NCBI GenBank assembly: GCA_027859085.1
Contig: JAQIBJ010000077.1
Location: 1-64,000 of the forward strand
From: Mycoplasmatota bacterium
GTDB taxonomy: Bacteria > Bacillota_I > Bacilli_A > Izemoplasmatales > Hujiaoplasmataceae
Direction of reading: 5' to 3'
DNA length: 64,000 nt
Below, piece after piece: positions 1 through 7,306 of this stretch; the stretch's first letter is position 1, and every line of letters starts with the position of its first letter. The translations under genes and the position numbers were made by a program. The notes beneath the pieces are model-generated. The model did not search any database, had not been told where the DNA came from, and saw only the letters and a program-made list of their open reading frames with translations.

Positions 1-64
1 ACCTTGTATACTCAGTTATAGATAGTTTTATTGTTTTGAGTATACATATCCTTTCTTATTAGAA

Positions 65-93
65 TTGATTTATTTAACAATAAAACTTATTAT
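65..93 (+). promoter_or_regulatory. Predicted promoter of the IS110 non-coding RNA
   Basis: A -35-like TTGATT at 65-70 and a -10-like TATTAT at 88-93 are separated by 17 bases. Transcription would start near 100, two bases before the closing stem of the predicted RNA. Boxes are imperfect, so this is suggestive only. Confidence 0.4.
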
Positions 94-99
94 ATATTT

Positions 100-265
100 A
101 TAGGTGCTGTGAATTTTCTTCATTTTTTTGTAGCGCATGATTATGTGACTATCCTTGGAGGTTAAAATCACAGCTCTATTCTTAATTACCAATAAGTTAC
201 CTGACGCTTGGACGTCGTATCACAAGGTCGTAATGAGTAGAATTCTGTGTTCTTGACAGCGCCTA
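100..265 (+). ncRNA. Candidate bridge RNA (seek RNA) of the IS110 element
   Basis: The region between the predicted start near 100 and the recombinase ribosome binding site folds as a closed two-hairpin unit. AGGTGCTGT at 102-110 pairs with ACAGCGCCT at 256-264 (nine pairs, one G-U). Inside, TGTGA 144-148 pairs with TCACA 168-172 around a 19-base loop. A second arm pairs ATTCT 178-182 with AGAAT 239-243 and ATTAC 185-189 with GTAAT 230-234 around a large loop 190-229. Two internal loops enclosed by a terminal stem, in about 165 bases just upstream of the recombinase, match the known layout of IS110-group bridge RNAs with a target-binding and a donor-binding loop. Loop assignment is inference. 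Confidence 0.55.
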
Positions 266-289
266 AATATTTTATTGGAGGTTTTATTT

Positions 290-1453
290 ATGTTCTATGT
301 TGGAATTGATATTTCCAAGTATAAGCACACTTTAGTGATCGCCAGTCACTTAGGTGAGATTATACAAAAACCACTTGATTTTGATAATTCACAACTTGGT
401 TTTAAGACCCTATTAGATATTTTAAAGCCCTATGATTCAAAACAATTAAAAATAGGATTTGAATCTACAGGTCATTACTCAGCGAATCTTATACAATTTC
501 TTCTTGATCAAGGTTACTCGTTTTATCAACTAAACGCCCATTTAGTTAAAAAGTTTTCCTTGAGCCTTTCTACTAGAAAAGCTAAAACCGATAAGATTGA
601 TAGCTTAGCTATCGCTAAGTTTCTAATGACTATAGATTCAAAATCCTTTACACCATTATCTTATCACATGTCTCATCTAAAGTCATTAACTAGACATTAC
701 TATCGCTTAAACAAATATATTGGTAAAACCAAAGTTGAGTTGGTTAACTATCTTGATAAGGCTTTCCCTGAGTTCGCAACTTATTTTACCTCTATTTACG
801 GTAAAACTTCTTTAAACATTCTTTTAACCGCTAACTCTCTTCTATCAATTGCACGTTTATCTGAATCTAGATTTGAGTCGCTTAGAAAGTTGTCAAGAGG
901 TCGATTTAAATATTCTAAATATCTAAAACTCAAACAAACCGCTAAACAGTCTGTTGGACTTAAAGATGATTATTTATGGCATCTCTTACATCTAGTGATT
1001 AGGCGAATTCATTCTCTTCAAGTTGAAAAAGATTCAATAGAAGATGAAATCAAGCACATTATGGATGATATTCAATCACCCTTACCTTCCATTCCAGGAA
1101 TGGGTATAACGAGCGCTGCTATTATTCTTTCTGAAATTGAGGATATCTTTAGGTTTCCTAATACTAAATCTTTAATCGCTTTCGCTGGCCTAGATAATTC
1201 TGTCTACCAATCAGGTACAGAATCTCACTATGGTAAGATTTCTAAACGTGGATCTAAATACTTGAGAACTACTTTATACAGTGTCTCTTTACCTGTTATT
1301 AGTAATTCTAAGTTATTCTATGAGTACTACTTTGATAAAAAATCTAAAGGTAAATCTCACAAATTATCTCTTATTTGGGTCAGTCGTAAAATGTTAAGGG
1401 TTATCTATCATCTTCTTAAAAATAACGAAACATTTATTGATCAAAAAGTTTAA
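290..1453 (+). CDS. IS110-family DEDD recombinase (transposase)
   Basis: This 387-residue protein catalyses insertion and excision of the element, guided in this family by an RNA. The N-terminal RuvC-like domain starts with the motif GIDIS and shows the four acidic residues Asp7, Glu58 (FESTG), Asp101 and Asp104 (KTDKIDS). The C-terminal transposase_20 domain runs from SIPGMG near 267 through FAGLDNSVYQSG, whose Ser308 is the candidate second catalytic residue. The length is normal for the family and no frame break is seen, so the gene looks functional. The start is ATG 290, with TTGGAGG at 275-281 as ribosome binding site; an upstream in-frame TTG lies inside that site and is rejected. The same string TTGGAGGTT also occurs at 155-163 in the first loop of the candidate bridge RNA. 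Confidence 0.95.
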   Translation: MFYVGIDISKYKHTLVIASHLGEIIQKPLDFDNSQLGFKTLLDILKPYDSKQLKIGFESTGHYSANLIQFLLDQGYSFYQLNAHLVKKFSLSLSTRKAKTDKIDSLAIAKFLMTIDSKSFTPLSYHMSHLKSLTRHYYRLNKYIGKTKVELVNYLDKAFPEFATYFTSIYGKTSLNILLTANSLLSIARLSESRFESLRKLSRGRFKYSKYLKLKQTAKQSVGLKDDYLWHLLHLVIRRIHSLQVEKDSIEDEIKHIMDDIQSPLPSIPGMGITSAAIILSEIEDIFRFPNTKSLIAFAGLDNSVYQSGTESHYGKISKRGSKYLRTTLYSVSLPVISNSKLFYEYYFDKKSKGKSHKLSLIWVSRKMLRVIYHLLKNNETFIDQKV

Positions 1454-1470
1454 TAAAAAACAATTAATTT

Positions 1471-1493
1471 AGTCCATCTGGCGAGGACTTTTT
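1471..1493 (+). terminator. Terminator-like hairpin after the IS110 recombinase
   Basis: AGTCC 1471-1475 pairs with GGACT 1485-1489 and runs into a five-T tract, 18 bases after the recombinase stop. Confidence 0.55.
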
Positions 1494-1503
1494 CCATACA
1501 TTT

Positions 1504-1532
1504 AAACCTATAGAAATGAAAATAGGTTTTTT
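1504..1532 (+). terminator. Second terminator hairpin downstream of the IS110 recombinase
   Basis: AAACCTAT 1504-1511 pairs with ATAGGTTT 1522-1529, followed by more T residues. It may belong to the element or to the interrupted flank. Confidence 0.55.
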
Positions 1533-1580
1533 AAGATTGTTTTTATTTATTGCTTGACTTTATATAGTTATCCTCCATAA

Positions 1581-1606
1581 AATAAAAATGATGACAAAAG
1601 TCATCA
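1581..1606 (-). terminator. Terminator of the 4897-1729 operon
   Basis: TGATGAC 1589-1595 and GTCATCA 1600-1606 form a seven-pair stem with an AAAA loop. Read on the minus strand it is followed by a T-rich tract. It lies about 120 bases after the stop of the DUF438/PAS gene. Confidence 0.7.
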
Positions 1607-1728
1607 CCAGTATTATATCATAAAACCATATATAATAAAATTATTCGTTCGTGTTTTTACATTTAGCTAAAACTGTTATATTTAATATTTTTTATTCATA
1701 ATTTAGTCATTCTAATTATTTAATGAAT

Positions 1729-2901
1729 CTATAACAATCGCTTTTCCCCTTCAAGTGTTCTGATTTTAGTAACATCTTGAGATACTTCAAGAACGCCCTC
1801 GTATTGATTTGATTCATCTCTTATTGCATAATAGGTAATATACAAAAATGTTTGATTAATTTCTAACCAAAACTCTGCCACATCACGTTTGTTTTCTTTA
1901 AAATCATTTACGATCTTTTCAACAATATGAACAGACTTTGGTGGATGACAGTGTTTAACCAATCTTCCGATCACTGAAGGGTTCCTTGGAAAATGTCTTT
2001 CGGCTCTATCATTAAAATATCTAACTTTATCATCCTTATCAACAAATGTAATATCAACTGGCAAATGATTTAGAATGAGTGAAAGTTGTTTGAATGTTAA
2101 AGCCCCTGTTTTTGTTTTAAACAAATCTTGACTTGTTTCTTCATCTTCCTTAACACTGATTGGTTCGGGTGTATCCATAAAAACATATCCATATTCTAGT
2201 GATTCATTAAATAATCTATTTAGTTTATCTTCAGTTAATAATTCTTCTAATAAAGGAAGAATTATTAACTTTTCTTTTTGATTAATACCAAAGACTAAAT
2301 AATAATAAGCGCCGATTTTTTCTATAATCTTTTGTTTGTTTAATTCATTTCGTTCGAATAATTTAATTAACGTTTTTACTTGTTCTCTTGCATCATCATG
2401 TAGAGACCATAATACATCAAAAGGTTTCGTCGATGGCAATTTTTCTTCTAAATTTGGAAAAATAATATTTTCAAATTTGATGAATTTTAATTCGAACTCT
2501 AAACATTTTTTAAAGCCCTCTAATAATTGTTTTTTGTATTTAATAATATCTCCACTTTTATAATATTTTTTTATAACATTTAAGTGTGCTTCGATTTCAT
2601 TACTTTCCTTGTTTAAAAGCAACAGAAATTGATGATTAAAATTTTGACTATGTTTTTCTAACCCTTTATGGAAAACATTGATAAATTTATTTGCAGTTTT
2701 CTTAATTTCGTCAATTGTCAAATCAGTATCTGCACCATAATTATGCAAGTGAAACATATCTATGGGTGACATCTGTGCAATGTCTTCTTCATATTCCCTA
2801 AATATTTTTACTTTTTCGTCAGTTGATTCTGCATTTAATAGACCTTGCATAAATTCATTGATACGTTTGATTCTTTTTTCATTATATTTAAATAGTTCCA
2901 T
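1729..2901 (-). CDS. DUF438-type hemerythrin/PAS protein, metal site degenerate
   Basis: The 390-residue protein is a paralogue of the product of 7303-8511. Residues about 260-385 are a PAS domain with the motifs TFVDKD, CHPPKSVHIVE and the closing LEGEKRLL, nearly identical in both. The middle corresponds to the hemerythrin-like four-helix region, but the His of the paralogue's HYARKEYLFFP is absent (FIKFENIIFP) and EENILLP is replaced by KEKLIILP, so the di-iron site looks incomplete. The role is probably redox or gas sensing with an unknown partner; no output domain is visible. It is the last gene of an operon and its ATG follows the previous stop without a gap, with AGAGAG upstream. Confidence 0.75.
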   Translation of the reverse strand: MELFKYNEKRIKRINEFMQGLLNAESTDEKVKIFREYEEDIAQMSPIDMFHLHNYGADTDLTIDEIKKTANKFINVFHKGLEKHSQNFNHQFLLLLNKESNEIEAHLNVIKKYYKSGDIIKYKKQLLEGFKKCLEFELKFIKFENIIFPNLEEKLPSTKPFDVLWSLHDDAREQVKTLIKLFERNELNKQKIIEKIGAYYYLVFGINQKEKLIILPLLEELLTEDKLNRLFNESLEYGYVFMDTPEPISVKEDEETSQDLFKTKTGALTFKQLSLILNHLPVDITFVDKDDKVRYFNDRAERHFPRNPSVIGRLVKHCHPPKSVHIVEKIVNDFKENKRDVAEFWLEINQTFLYITYYAIRDESNQYEGVLEVSQDVTKIRTLEGEKRLL

Positions 2902-3525
2902 CTAATCTCTCTTTCGCAAAAATATTCTTCTATTCAAGAAGTAAGTACTATATCCAATTATCAATACCAAAGTAACGACCACTAAGAAATATCCAATACC
3001 ATTTTCTTTGAAATTCAAAAAGAAATATGGGTATTTTGATTCATACTCTGTGCCTTTACGAAAGACACCGCCTAACGAAGCATATACAATAGTGAAAACA
3101 AAATAGTACATTGGAAAAGACAACCAGAGTATTGGTTGTTTTCTTTGAAGGACACCTTTGGTTGAAAACAGTACTCTTTCTGCAACGACTAATATAGGCG
3201 TAATTGTATGTGCCAATAGATTAATCAACCCATTTTCTGTAAACGAAGGGTCTGACATAATTGGTCTCAACATGACATGGTAAACAAGACTCGTTAAAAC
3301 TATCGCTACCACGGCCTGGTATAAAATAGTAATAAATGTTTGTTTATATTTCTTATCATAAAACAAAAATACCGTATAAACAATAAAGACTAGTAGGTTT
3401 GCCTGATGCGTAAAGTATGTTAAAGCATTTAGAGAAAAGTTCTCTTGAACTAAATTTAAGAAAACACCAAGTCCACTGCTTATAATAACTAGTATCTTGA
3501 TACTTCCATGTAAATGTTTCTTCAC
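2902..3525 (-). CDS. Pr6Pr-family integral membrane protein
   Basis: This 207-residue protein has six hydrophobic segments and the family hallmarks FTHQANLLVF early, VYHVMLRPI in the middle and LLAHTITPILV after it. The family is widespread and its biochemical role is not established. The start is a GTG two bases after the aldehyde dehydrogenase stop, with only a weak ribosome binding site, which suggests translational coupling. It sits between an aldehyde dehydrogenase and a PAS sensor. No signal peptide or catalytic motif can be pointed to. Confidence 0.7.
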   Translation of the reverse strand: MKKHLHGSIKILVIISSGLGVFLNLVQENFSLNALTYFTHQANLLVFIVYTVFLFYDKKYKQTFITILYQAVVAIVLTSLVYHVMLRPIMSDPSFTENGLINLLAHTITPILVVAERVLFSTKGVLQRKQPILWLSFPMYYFVFTIVYASLGGVFRKGTEYESKYPYFFLNFKENGIGYFLVVVTLVLIIGYSTYFLNRRIFLRKRD

Positions 3526-3526
3526 C

Positions 3527-4897
3527 TTATTTTAAAACCTTTTTAATCATCTTGATTTTCATGTCACTTAATGGTTGATATCTTAATGGTATATCTATTA
3601 AGGTTGATTTTTTAATCACACTTCGATAATGTGTGAAAGTATCAAAACTCGCTTTACCGTGATATTGTCCTATACCACTATCGCCAACGCCACCAAAAGG
3701 TAAATAATCACTAGCCACTTGCATAATGGTATCATTAATACATCCACCACCAAATTGACATTGGTTTAATACTTTATTAATTGTATCTTTAGATTTGGTA
3801 AATAAATATAACGCCAAAGGGTGTGGTCTTTTTTGTATAAAGTCTATGGCTTCATTAATATCTTTGTAAGTCATGATTGGTAAAATCGGGCCAAATATCT
3901 CTTCTTGCATTATTGGTGAATCAGGCGAAACATTTCTTAATACTGTTGGTTCTATTTTAAGTTGTTTTGCATCAGTTTTTCCCCCAACAACAATCTCTTG
4001 GTCTTTCATAAGACCAACCAATCTATCATAATGTTTTTTATTAATAATTTTGCCGTATTTTTCATTCTCAAGTGGTTTTTTTCCAAAAAACTGATTGATG
4101 TATTGCATACATCGTCCTATAAATTCTTCTTCTACCTCTTCATCAATTAACACATAATCTGGCGCAACACATGTTTGACCAGAGTTTATTAATTTACCAA
4201 AAATAATGCGTTTGGCTGAAAGATCAATATTTGAATCTTTTGTCACTATTGTTGGGCTCTTCCCACCAAGTTCAAGACTAATTGGTGTTAAATTCCTTGA
4301 TGCTTTTTCCATTACAATTTTTCCGACTGTCGTACTACCCGTAAAAAATATGTAATCAAATTTTCGGTTTAATAAATCTTGGTTTTTTTCTCTTCCGCCC
4401 TTAACAACACTGATGTATTCATTGTCAAAAGTATCCTGAATCATTTTCTCAATGACATCAGACGTATTTGAACTATAATTACTTGGTTTTATGATGGCTG
4501 TGTTACCCGCTGATATTGCCCCAGCCAATGGTGCGAGTGTTAGATAAATCGGATAATTCCAAGGACTCATAATCAATGTTACACCATAAGGGTGTGGTGA
4601 AATAAAACTTTTTGCTGGAAAATTAGTGATTTCCGTTTTCCTTTTCTTTCTTTTCATAAATTTCTTCAAGTTTTTAGATAAATATTTAATTTCTTTCAGT
4701 GTCACGCCAATTTCTGTTAAATAAGCTTCAGCTGCACTCTTGTTTAAATCCTTATACAACGCTTCTTTAATTTCATCTTCATAAGTTGAAACCGCATCAT
4801 ATAGTTTTTTTAGTGCATCTTTTCTAAACTTGTAGGTTTTTGTTGATTCTGTATAATAATAGTCTCTTTGTTTATTTACCATATCTTTAATAGCCAT
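3527..4897 (-). CDS. Aldehyde dehydrogenase, class 3-like
   Basis: It oxidises aldehydes to acids with NAD(P). The 456-residue length and short N-terminus fit class 3 ALDH enzymes such as B. subtilis YwdH. Visible motifs are PWNYP and IKPS (cofactor pocket), FTGST, ELGGK with the general-base Glu, and SGQTCVAPDY with the catalytic Cys. Near the C-terminus PFGGVGDSGIGQYHG is intact, and the basic, hydrophobic end resembles the membrane-associated tail of class 3 enzymes. AAAGGAG lies eight bases before the ATG. First gene of an operon with the Pr6Pr and DUF438/PAS genes. The substrate cannot be told; fatty aldehydes are typical of the class. Confidence 0.9.
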   Translation of the reverse strand: MAIKDMVNKQRDYYYTESTKTYKFRKDALKKLYDAVSTYEDEIKEALYKDLNKSAAEAYLTEIGVTLKEIKYLSKNLKKFMKRKKRKTEITNFPAKSFISPHPYGVTLIMSPWNYPIYLTLAPLAGAISAGNTAIIKPSNYSSNTSDVIEKMIQDTFDNEYISVVKGGREKNQDLLNRKFDYIFFTGSTTVGKIVMEKASRNLTPISLELGGKSPTIVTKDSNIDLSAKRIIFGKLINSGQTCVAPDYVLIDEEVEEEFIGRCMQYINQFFGKKPLENEKYGKIINKKHYDRLVGLMKDQEIVVGGKTDAKQLKIEPTVLRNVSPDSPIMQEEIFGPILPIMTYKDINEAIDFIQKRPHPLALYLFTKSKDTINKVLNQCQFGGGCINDTIMQVASDYLPFGGVGDSGIGQYHGKASFDTFTHYRSVIKKSTLIDIPLRYQPLSDMKIKMIKKVLK

Positions 4898-4918
4898 ATT
4901 AATCGCTCCTTTGTATAT

Positions 4919-4947
4919 ATTATATCACTTTGATTTTTTCTTAACAA
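4919..4947 (-). promoter_or_regulatory. Promoter of the aldehyde dehydrogenase operon
   Basis: On the minus strand TTGTTA (4947-4942) and TATAAT (4924-4919) are spaced by 17 bases, a good sigma-A type promoter. Confidence 0.7.
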
Positions 4948-4953
4948 ATCACG

Positions 4954-4984
4954 TAAAAAAAGAAAGGAAAATTAATCCCTTTCT
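4954..4984 (-). terminator. Terminator of the trxB-permease unit
   Basis: AGAAAGG 4961-4967 pairs with CCTTTCT 4978-4984; on the minus strand a run of seven T residues follows. It lies eight bases after the permease stop and just upstream of the next promoter. Confidence 0.8.
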
Positions 4985-4991
4985 GTTTATT

Positions 4992-5939
4992 TTACATTTC
5001 ACTTTTTTTAGATTTAATAGATATCCTTGGATCTAATAAAGCCAAAGTCATATCTGTTATAAGAGAAAATACCATTATGATACCAACCAATAAAACTCCA
5101 ACTGGTACTGCAATATCTGTATTCACAATAATTGCATTATTCTCTCCTCCAAAACTAATCAGTGATCTAAAGAATAATAGCGCAATACCATTAATGTTAT
5201 AGGTATACTCAATCACAAATGACATATTGATGACAAACACAAATAAAGGTATTAGTTCTGGTACCATCACAACCAAACTGTCTTTTAGACCATGTCTTAA
5301 AAAAGCCTGTTTTTTTGTGAGTCCTTTTGCTCTTAATAATAGATATTGAGGTGTCTGCATAGATTCTATAATTTCACCTCTAATGGTCTGAGCAATTCTA
5401 CCCATGGGTCCAACAGATAAGGCAACTACAGGAATAAAATAGCCCTTAATTGATCTTAGCAAACTTGCATTTGCATATGGTTCTTGAGGCGGAAACCAGT
5501 TTAAACCATATCCAAATACTAAAATTAAGAAGAATATAAAAACAAATCCAGGGATTGAATTAAACAACATTGAAAACAATGATATAAAATAATCTAAAAA
5601 TCTGTTTTTATAGTATGCAGCAATAACACCTAAAGTAACGCCACCAGAAAAATAAATAACCAAAGCAACTAAATTATATTTAAGTGTAACCACCATTTTT
5701 TCTAAAACATAGTTCCAAATTGGTACACCGGCGCGAGTATGGCCCCAATCCCATTTTGTTACGATTCTTTCAAGGTAAATCAGATACTCATTCCAAGCAA
5801 ATCTAAAATCTTCTATTATTGGATGTGGTGAAGCCCAGATGCTTAACATAGATACTCTTGTTAATATAAACATTATAGTCATTATAATAAATAATGAGAC
5901 AGCAAAAAATATTAATCGCTTAAGTAAATATTTAATCAT
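4992..5939 (-). CDS. OppB/DppB-type ABC transporter permease, orphan
   Basis: This 315-residue inner-membrane subunit belongs to the oligopeptide/nickel permease family. It starts with the typical MIKYLLKRL helix, has about six membrane spans and carries the cytoplasmic EAA-like loop RAKGLTKKQAFLRHGLKDS, which contacts the ATPase. OppB proteins normally work with an OppC partner, a binding protein and OppD/F ATPases, none of which is encoded here. The gene lies 12 bases after trxB and is followed by a terminator, so it is transcribed with the reductase. GAGGT precedes the ATG. The membrane topology and the loop are intact, so it is not an obvious pseudogene. Confidence 0.85.
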   Translation of the reverse strand: MIKYLLKRLIFFAVSLFIIMTIMFILTRVSMLSIWASPHPIIEDFRFAWNEYLIYLERIVTKWDWGHTRAGVPIWNYVLEKMVVTLKYNLVALVIYFSGGVTLGVIAAYYKNRFLDYFISLFSMLFNSIPGFVFIFFLILVFGYGLNWFPPQEPYANASLLRSIKGYFIPVVALSVGPMGRIAQTIRGEIIESMQTPQYLLLRAKGLTKKQAFLRHGLKDSLVVMVPELIPLFVFVINMSFVIEYTYNINGIALLFFRSLISFGGENNAIIVNTDIAVPVGVLLVGIIMVFSLITDMTLALLDPRISIKSKKSEM

Positions 5940-5951
5940 AATTTACCTCAT

Positions 5952-6860
5952 TTAAACGGTTTTACTTAAGTCTGTAATAGCGATTGCTCCATCACTAACT
6001 GCAGTCGCTACTTGTCTTAAGAATGTATCTCTTATATCACCGACTGCATAAACACCTTTAATATTTGTTTCACAACGGTCATTGGTTATTATCCAACCAT
6101 TTTCAGTTTGATTCAAATCTTTGCTTAAAAATTCAATATTAGGATTATATCCAACAGCAATAAAAATACCATCTACTGAAATATTGGTTTTTTCATTGGT
6201 TTTTTTATTCAAAATATCAGCTGACTCTACAAAGTCTTTGCCTTTAATTTCTTTCAGTTCACTATCCCATAGGATCTTCACATTATCCATTTTAAACACA
6301 CGTTCTTGTAAAGACTTTACCGCGCGCAATTCATTTCTTCTGTGGACCAAAGTAACGTCTTTCGCAATTCTTGATAAATATATAGCGTCTTCAACTGCTA
6401 CATCTCCACCACCAACGACTAAGACTGATTTGTTTTTATAAATAAAACCATCACAAGTTGCACAATTAGAAACACCTCTACCTAATAATCTATCCTCACC
6501 AAGACATCCTAATTTTTTTGGTGATGCCCCTGAAGCAATTACAACATTTTTGGTCTTATATACAGTTTTATCTGTTTTTATTATTTTGATTTCATCAGTG
6601 AAAGAAACTTCTCTTACTTCTTCAGTTTGGACATCTATTCCTAAATCATTGGCATGCTTTAACATTAAATCAGCCATTTCTAAACCAGTGACTCTACCTA
6701 AACCAAGATAGTTTTCCAACTCGAAAGTATTTGCGATACTCCCACCTGGAAGAAACTTTTCTAAAACAACGAAATTTAGCATTGCCCTTTTTGCATAAAT
6801 AGCAGCACTTAATCCAGCAGGACCAGCACCAACGATAATTACATCTAATATATTTTTCAT
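5952..6860 (-). CDS. trxB: Thioredoxin reductase (NADPH)
   Basis: This flavoprotein reduces thioredoxin with NADPH. Residues about 6-14 hold the FAD-binding GAGPAG motif. The redox-active pair sits in CATCDG, and the NADPH domain has GGGDVAVEDA plus HRRNELRA, so the NADPH contacts are intact, unlike in ferredoxin-dependent reductases. The C-terminal GVYAVGD motif closes the FAD domain. ATG 6860 gives 302 residues, with GAGGTG at the right distance; the longer in-frame start at 6902 would add an unrelated tail and lacks such a site. It precedes the orphan permease. Confidence 0.93.
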   Translation of the reverse strand: MKNILDVIIVGAGPAGLSAAIYAKRAMLNFVVLEKFLPGGSIANTFELENYLGLGRVTGLEMADLMLKHANDLGIDVQTEEVREVSFTDEIKIIKTDKTVYKTKNVVIASGASPKKLGCLGEDRLLGRGVSNCATCDGFIYKNKSVLVVGGGDVAVEDAIYLSRIAKDVTLVHRRNELRAVKSLQERVFKMDNVKILWDSELKEIKGKDFVESADILNKKTNEKTNISVDGIFIAVGYNPNIEFLSKDLNQTENGWIITNDRCETNIKGVYAVGDIRDTFLRQVATAVSDGAIAITDLSKTV

Positions 6861-6931
6861 ATTACACCTCGCAAAATTCTTATCATATCTATTGTAACAC
6901 ACTTCAAAAATTCTTCAATATTAAAGAAAAA

Positions 6932-6949
6932 ACCATAGTAGACTATGGC
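6932..6949 (-). terminator. Terminator of the DUF438-ybaN operon
   Basis: CCATAGT 6933-6939 pairs with ACTATGG 6942-6948; on the minus strand six T residues follow. The ybaN stop codon (6952-6950) abuts the stem. Confidence 0.75.
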
Positions 6950-7306
6950 TTAGACTATTTTAACATATCTGTAGAAATAATAGTGTTTAAATACAAACAA
7001 TATGACAATCAATATTTTCAATAGTAGAAAATCAACCATTAAAAATGAAATGAATAAAATGATATCAACAAAGATCATTAGTTGCCATTTGTTTTTTCTT
7101 TTCATTGTTCTTGTTTTAACAAAGTCTTCAAGATACTTTTTGTAGATTTTTGTATTAATAAACCAATTGTAAAACCTATCAGAAGATTTAGAATAAAAAT
7201 ATGTGGTTAATAGTAAAAATGGTACTGTTGGAAGAATTGGCAATATAATTCCCATTGTTCCTAACCCAAGCGAGAGACTTCCTAGTAGCAAGTAAATTAT
7301 TTTCAT
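6950..7306 (-). CDS. YbaN family (DUF454) inner-membrane protein
   Basis: The protein has 118 residues. The hydrophobic N-terminus with LLLGSLSLGLGTMGIILPILPTVPF-like spacing (Gly-rich first helix, then ILPxLPTxPF) and the following SSDRFYNWFINTKIY segment define the DUF454/YbaN family. Two to three membrane helices are predicted. The function is unknown. Its start overlaps the stop of the upstream DUF438/PAS gene in an ATGA, so the two are translationally coupled. The shared promoter carries the Crp/Fnr-type site. Confidence 0.85.
   Translation of the reverse strand: MKIIYLLLGSLSLGLGTMGIILPILPTVPFLLLTTYFYSKSSDRFYNWFINTKIYKKYLEDFVKTRTMKRKNKWQLMIFVDIILFISFLMVDFLLLKILIVILFVFKHYYFYRYVKIV

Larger units (their letters stand above)
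100..1532 (+). mobile_element. IS110-family insertion sequence (approximate limits)
   Basis: One complete recombinase gene of the IS110 type is preceded by a structured non-coding region and followed by two terminator-like hairpins. Members of the IS110 group carry the bridge (seek) RNA upstream of the recombinase and lack terminal inverted repeats, which fits what is seen. The exact ends cannot be read from one copy: the family has no terminal repeats and the only target signature is a short core. The limits given are the predicted RNA start and the end of the second hairpin, so both are provisional. The element lies just beyond the terminator of the minus-strand operon 1729-4897 and does not interrupt a recognisable gene. 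Confidence 0.7.

Noticed and set aside
144-172. TGTGA...TCACA in the IS leader as a Crp site
   Set aside because: The spacer is 19 bases, not six; it is better explained as a hairpin stem of the RNA.
48-1574. ATCCT at 48-52 and 1570-1574 as core repeats marking the ends of the IS110 element
   Set aside because: Five bases are too common in this sequence, and the candidate RNA loops show no convincing match to both flanks.
6858-6902. Longer trxB with 14 extra residues
   Set aside because: The extension has no ribosome binding site and precedes the canonical start motif, while ATG 6860 has GAGGTG.
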